DNA from: Girardinichthys multiradiatus
Taxonomy: Eukaryota; Chordata; Actinopteri; Cyprinodontiformes; Goodeidae
DNA: 64,000 nucleotides
Assembly: GCF_021462225.1 (NCBI RefSeq)
Contig: NC_061804.1
Coordinates: forward strand, 10,546,740-10,610,739
Direction of reading: 5' to 3'
In this document: positions 59,431 through 64,000 of the stretch, one piece after another
How positions within the stretch are numbered: position 1 is the first letter of the stretch
Layout: every line of letters starts with the position of its first letter
Program-made: the position numbers and the translations under genes
Notes under the pieces: model-generated
What the model was told of the DNA's origin: nothing
Seen by the model: only the letters and a program-made list of their open reading frames with translations
The model's database searches: none

Positions 59431-61280
59431 TCTCAAATCCCCAAGGAACTGTTTGTGGTTGGAATGTGAGTAAGAGTGAAAAGTTTCACCTTTTTAGAGG
59501 CCTGTTGTTTGGAGAACAGCAAAATAAAGATATTTTCCAGCGGACACTTTCTGTGCTACTCTTTAAAATGTATTTCTTACCACCCAGTCAACTTTCAATT
59601 ATTTCTTTTAATTAAAGTGTAAAATTAATTTGCACAGACTTGAGACTTAGTGTAGCTGTAAAGTTGTCAGGCACCACCACACATGGGGCAGAATAGCTGT
59701 GATCAGCAGTCATTTTTGAAAACTGCTTAAATAATTCTGGGTATGATTTTCTCACAAGGCAATTTATTTTAAATTTTTCCTGCCACTCTTTATTCTCTTA
59801 TTTTAAACAGATGTTAATTCAGTTTTTTTATTTAGGACATGTGGATGAAAAAGAAGCTATAAAATGTTCTATTATGATAGGTAAGGTCACTGATCTAAAT
59901 TAATTGTCCCGTTTTTCTTCAAAGCTGTTTTTACAGAGTTTTAAAGCTTTTTAGGCTTTTTAAAAAGGGAACACTGTAACTTGGATTATTATCAGTGGTT
60001 ACCTAAAAAGTCTTTAGTATAAAAATAGTACATTTGTTCATGGACGCTTTATTCATTCAACCTTTTACTTCAATTGAAAATGGTCCAATTATCCTGCTGT
60101 AATTTGCTGGCAACAAAACATTGTAGAGCAGGGTTAATCATGAATCTTAAAAGAGATTTGCATCTGTCAGTCCTGCTTCTATCCCTGACAATTGAGCTTT
60201 TTATAAGCCGTCATAAATCAGAAGGTCTTGTTCATGAAAAGAAGGGACGTAAGATGCAAATCAGTTCTTTAGACCTTCTGTTGTGCTCTGCTCTGACCTT
60301 TTCGCAGGGTGCATTGGGTGAAAAAACAAAATGTGCAGAATGCATGAATGTTATCAACTGAGAGATCCAACTTAACACCAGAGAGCCCGTTAATAATAAT
60401 AATTTCCTAATGCTTTTTGTCTGTTTTTTGCAAAGGATATACGATTAACAGTGACCTGTTGAATGGATATTTTTTATTATTTCAGAAAAAAAATCTAAAT
60501 ATGTTTTGCAGATATTGAAAGGAAAGTATCGGAAACAAACAATTATATATAAATGAAAATAGACCTAAGACCATTACTTTGAATACAGGGTTAACAAGAG
60601 AAATGTTTTCTAATTAATAAACTACTGTGAAGTAAGACAAATCTCAATTTAAAACATAAAGACTGCTTCAGTCCAAACAATTTGACCGTAAAACAGTGAT
60701 CATTAAGGCCCCACTGTGATCAAATATTGAGGAAAATAAGCATTAAACATATTAACAATTTTTTGGCCTATTCCCACGAAATTTAAACCGGTTGTCATAA
60801 TAAATCCTGTTACGTGTAATAGAGTGGAATGACTGAACATACCTACAAGCCAAGGTAACACTTCAGAGACAAAAAATAAAGTTGATAGAATGGTCCAATC
60901 AAATCACCCAACCGGTGTTAATGTTGAATCCAGCTGAAAAATAATGGGAGCAACTGAAGATCAGAGGGCATAGATGAAGATTCAAGAAACTTCAATATTT
61001 GAACACCGTTTGTAGAAAAATGTGATCATACCTGAACGATGCTTGTTCTAGTAGTTTCTTCTTAAAGCTGTCATATTCAACTAAGACTTTTCCAATAAGC
61101 ACTAAATAAATTGTGGTAGGTGTGTTTAGTACCAATTCTCTGTGTAAATTAACTTTGTGCTGAGTTTACGTTGCTGGTGTTAGCAACATCTACTGTGAAT
61201 AAACAGTCTTATTATAAATATCTATCAAAAAAAAATCCTTTACACATTTAATACTTATATTGAAAACAAAATACTAAAAC
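59431..61280. other. Non-coding, no gene seen
   Basis: The 95-codon frame at 60074 has no recognisable domain. No repeat family was recognised. Confidence 0.45.
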
Positions 61281-62051
61281 TGTTATCCAACATTGCCAGT
61301 TTGCAGGTTTTTCTCTCCGCCTGCAGGGTGTGACTGGCAGGTGCAGCTGCAACAGGCGTTTCTCACTGAGCCCAATCACCGAGGTTTCTTAAGGAGCAAG
61401 AACCTGGAGGGAGGCGTCAGCCCATTGTCTCTGCCAGCGTGGTAACCAGACCGTGGTCTGCAGTTTTCTGCATTTCCGAAGCCTGCTCTACATTAAGTTT
61501 CTTGTCCTGCCTTACAGATATGATCACTCTATGACAGTGTCCTGTATTCCAAGCTCCTGTTCCCTGTATCCATACTCCTGCAAGTTCTGGAAAAGACTCT
61601 CCCCCATTTCAAATGTGAACCTCCCTCCCTTTCCTACCTCCAGCCTTGCAGTTCTGAGATCACCTCGTGAAAACACCAAACCATTGCTCCCCTGCCTGTC
61701 CACCCTCCAACACCGCGTGGTCAGCTGGAGGACTGTTGCTTAAGGATCACAAAAAGAGAACCTCAGCACTGTGAATCTCCGTGCTACTCCTCCTGCCAAA
61801 CTCAGCCTCTGTGGGACAGACTTACCACCCCCAACAATAAGCTACCTCAACCCAATCTTGCACTACGCTCCACAACTTCCTCCGAACAACAAAAACCTCT
61901 CTCCTCTCCTCCTCAGTGCCAATCCAGATCCCTCAGGCAACTCCAGCCCATATTCTAACTTTTTGTACATATTTTAAATAAACTGTTAAACTGCTGTTCA
62001 GTCTCTGTAATTGTGTCTACACTTAGAGTCGGTAAAGTCAACATTATGACA
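61281..62051 (+). mobile_element. Solo LTR candidate, about 770 bp
   Basis: Starts TGTTATCC, as at the second possible edge of the LTR at 27465, and ends TTATGACA. A TTTTAAATAAACTGTTAAAC block near 61973 parallels the AATAAACCTTGTTTAAAC block of the 27.4-kb LTR, giving plus orientation and the same broad family. Flanks AAAAC and AAAGT do not form a clear duplication. Frames at 61453-61977 are proline-rich and serine-rich by composition and are not called as genes. Confidence 0.5.
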
Positions 62052-62350
62052 AAAGTATTCATCTTTTCAGTGGCAAGCTGAATTTCTTCATTAGAACAAA
62101 AGCCCGGGAACAAACACGATATCAGATACCAACCAGATCTCTCTCCTGTAAAGTAGGCACTGAAACAAAAACATACAGACCTCCAAGGACAAAGCTTAAG
62201 TTTGATGTTCCACACAGTTCCCATGCAAACCAAAGTTGTCTTAATTCAGGCTGGATAAAACATTATCTGCTTCATCTGTTGTTTCTGACCTGCGGAATGC
62301 ACCGACTCAAACCATTTAATATCCTCTGAATATGCTGGCCATTGTGGACA

Positions 62351-62539
62351 TTATGTAGATGGGTACTTTGAAGTCAGGTATTGATGTTTTTCAGGCTGAA
62401 CATCTTCCAGAAAATATGAGGGAATTATGGGGATTGTGGTTTGTATGAAGCCTTCAGTAGCATCTGGCTCAACAAACTCGCTTTCAAAGTGTGTCTGTGG
62501 CCAGCTCAACTGCATGTCTTTTTCAAAAGAAACACTTTC
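62351..62539 (-). CDS. Candidate terminal exon of a second unidentified host gene
   Basis: Minus-strand frame of 62 codons ending TAA, directly after CCACAG (62545-62540), a possible splice acceptor though with a weak pyrimidine tract. Peptide runs ESVSFEKDMQLSWPQTHFES, with later words EPDATEGF, SYFLEDVQPEKHQYLTSK: acidic and Tyr/Pro-containing, like a cytoplasmic tail. ATTAAA, a weak poly(A) signal, lies about 30 bases beyond the stop on the minus strand. Upstream in the same frame are stops, so a splice would be required. A further acceptor-like site (T-rich tract then AG at about 62757) opens additional frames but could not be joined with confidence. I do not recognise the protein. Confidence 0.35.
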   Translation of the reverse strand, partial: ESVSFEKDMQLSWPQTHFESEFVEPDATEGFIQTTIPIIPSYFLEDVQPEKHQYLTSKYPST

Positions 62540-63003
62540 CTGTGGATTTCTCGAATTAGATTAGGAATGTAGTCAGAGGGTTCAAAGGTTCAATTGCTAC
62601 CTTTTAACATCAAAGGTTATCCCTGGCGTTCACATTAGAGTACTTCTATCTGCACAAGCTGGCACAGTATGGAAGAGATTTGATGGCTGCTTTGGAATAA
62701 GTTGTATGAAAATAAATCCCTCGGTGAAGCTGAAGCAGCAAATTTCTTCATCAAAGCTTCAAAATAAAAAAATAAAAAGCAGGACAGGAACCTTGTATTG
62801 TTTAAAAAACATGTATCTTAAATTCTCTACATGATCAGAGGGGATTAGGGATAAGAAAAGAGCAACACATTCTTCATGTTAGCTTTGCTAACATTAAATT
62901 CAAATATTTTAAAATAAAATATACTTCTAGTGTTGTGGAGGTTTTCAAGTGTACATTTGTAGGGTATGTTACATACATTAAAGTTGTTGTAGCCAGTATT
63001 TTA

Positions 63004-63505
63004 CAGGTGCCTCTCAATAAATTAAAGATATTTCAAAAAATACTTTATTATAATCATACAGTTCACAAGGCGACTATTAAATGAAGTTTAATCATATAAA
63101 GGGTTATATGTTAAGTCCTACACAATCATATGGAAGACTGCTGACTTGACAGTTGTCTAGTACACAGTTTCTGACACCTTTCAAAAGAAGATTAAGTCAC
63201 AAAAGGTCATTGCTAAATGAGCTGGCCGTTCAGAGTGCTGTATCCAAGCATTTTAAAAGGAAAGTCTAGTGGAAGGAAGAAGTGTGGCTTAAAACGCAGT
63301 TATAACTTAACTGCAGCTTTGAGAGGACTGCGGAGCAAAGCTCATTCGAGAGTTCGACAGAGATTCACAAGAACCAGACCACGGCTGTAGTCAGAGCTTC
63401 TGGAGTCACCACACAGATATCTCCAGGACGTGGATGCAGCAGTCACATTCCTTGTGTTAAACTATCAGGAGCATCTTACCGAAGCTAAGGAGAAAAGGGA
63501 CTGGT
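63004..63505 (+). mobile_element. Tc1-like element T4, 5' half, fused to T3
   Basis: Begins after TA (63002-63003) with CAGGTGCCTCTCAATAAATT. The degenerate gene starts about 63128 (GGAAGACTGCTGACTTGACA) and can be followed through the DNA-binding half to a phrase GCTAAGGAGAAAAGGGACTGG just before the first catalytic block. There it joins T3 in opposite orientation. Several stops and shifts are present. The 3' half is missing. Confidence 0.75.
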
Positions 63506-63981
63506 GTAGCTCATCTGCTTTACGTTCCACATGTTGGGCATTCGGAGATGGTATTCTGCATACTTTGGTTGCAACAAGTAAATATCTGAGTTACTGTTGC
63601 CTATCTATCATCTAAAACCAGTCCGCCCATTCTCCTAGGACCTCTCACATAAACAAGGAATTTTGGTCCACACAGCTGCCACTTATTTGGTATTTCCTCT
63701 TTTTCTGGAAATTCTCTGTAAACCTGAGAGATGGTTGTGTATGAAAATTCCAGAACATCAGCGGTATCTGAAATGCTCATAACAGCCTATCTGGCAACAA
63801 AAACTATGCCACGGTCAAAATCAAATCCCCTTTCCTCCCCATGCTGATGCTAAGTTTGAACTTCAGCAAGTCGTCCTCAACACATCTACATGCCTCAATG
63901 CATTCAGATGCTACCATGCATTTGGCTCATTTGCTGTTTGTGTTAACAAACATATGAACATAATAAATTGGCAGGTGATTG
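63501..63981 (-). mobile_element. Tc1-like element T3, 5' half, fused to T4
   Basis: Same minus-strand T3 segment as at 2503-2915. Right end reads AATAAATTGGCAGGTGATTG then TA (63982-63983), consistent with the T3 terminus. Coding similarity covers the N-terminal DNA-binding region only. The joining point with T4 shares the word CTGG, so the exact base cannot be fixed. Confidence 0.75.
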
Positions 63982-64000
63982 TATGTGATGCAATGTCTGT

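Noticed and set aside
61453..61977. Two proline/serine-rich plus-strand frames
   Set aside because: They are contained in an LTR candidate that shares end structure with the 27.4-kb LTR. No domain or splice evidence.

Overview
The window reads as non-coding DNA from a ray-finned (teleost) fish, probably a spiny-rayed one. The base composition is AT-rich and no bacterial gene structure is present. Nearly every long open frame belongs to a transposable element of a kind abundant in teleost genomes: several Tc1/mariner families, L2-clade LINEs with an esterase ORF1, a Rex3/RTE tail, tRNA-derived SINEs, gypsy-type LTRs, a Penelope-like fragment and a hAT-type MITE. No complete host gene is recognisable. 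Two minus-strand stop-terminated frames, at 28953-29240 and 62351-62539, look like possible last exons of unidentified genes, so much of the window may be intergenic or intronic.

Layout. 1-5.8 kb holds Tc1 remnants, including an element (T1 copy a, 2916-4398) inserted inside an older Tc1 family (T3). 5.8-11.1 kb holds a SINE and then a full-length L2 LINE (5986-11116) flanked by a 10-bp target duplication, with an SGNH-esterase ORF1 and an ORF2 that has lost its reverse-transcriptase active site. 14.8-16.3 kb is a CpG-containing LTR-like block carrying the clearest core promoter in the window (CRE, CCAAT, CRE, TATA, splice donor). 18.3-19.05 kb is a solo LTR with an exact 5-bp target duplication. 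21.7-23.7 kb is a chimera: a Tc1 element with an intact 334-residue DD34E transposase fused to the 5' half of a different Tc1 family. 25-32 kb has a Rex3 tail, another solo LTR, a candidate exon and a Penelope-like fragment with an inverted repeat. 35.8-39.9 kb is a second L2 copy, inverted, with a different disabling deletion (endonuclease core).

44.8-49.4 kb is a nested complex: an old Tc1 element (T4) interrupted by a solo LTR (45614-46538, duplication ACAGG) and by a complete 2.1-kb non-autonomous LTR retrotransposon (46924-49012, duplication AATAG). The interior of the latter is dominated by a 42-bp coding minisatellite. 50-54.3 kb has further Tc1 remnants, a LINE tail and a hAT-type MITE with an imperfect 8-bp duplication. 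58.7-64 kb has a patchwork of Tc1 and L2 tails, another LTR, the second candidate exon, and a second Tc1/Tc1 chimera (63004-63981) built like the first.

Family labels T1-T7 are local names for Tc1 families distinguished here by sequence. Family identifications rest on recognition of protein motifs and terminal sequences, not on a database search. Stretches with no entry beyond 'no gene seen' were read on both strands and gave nothing I could support.
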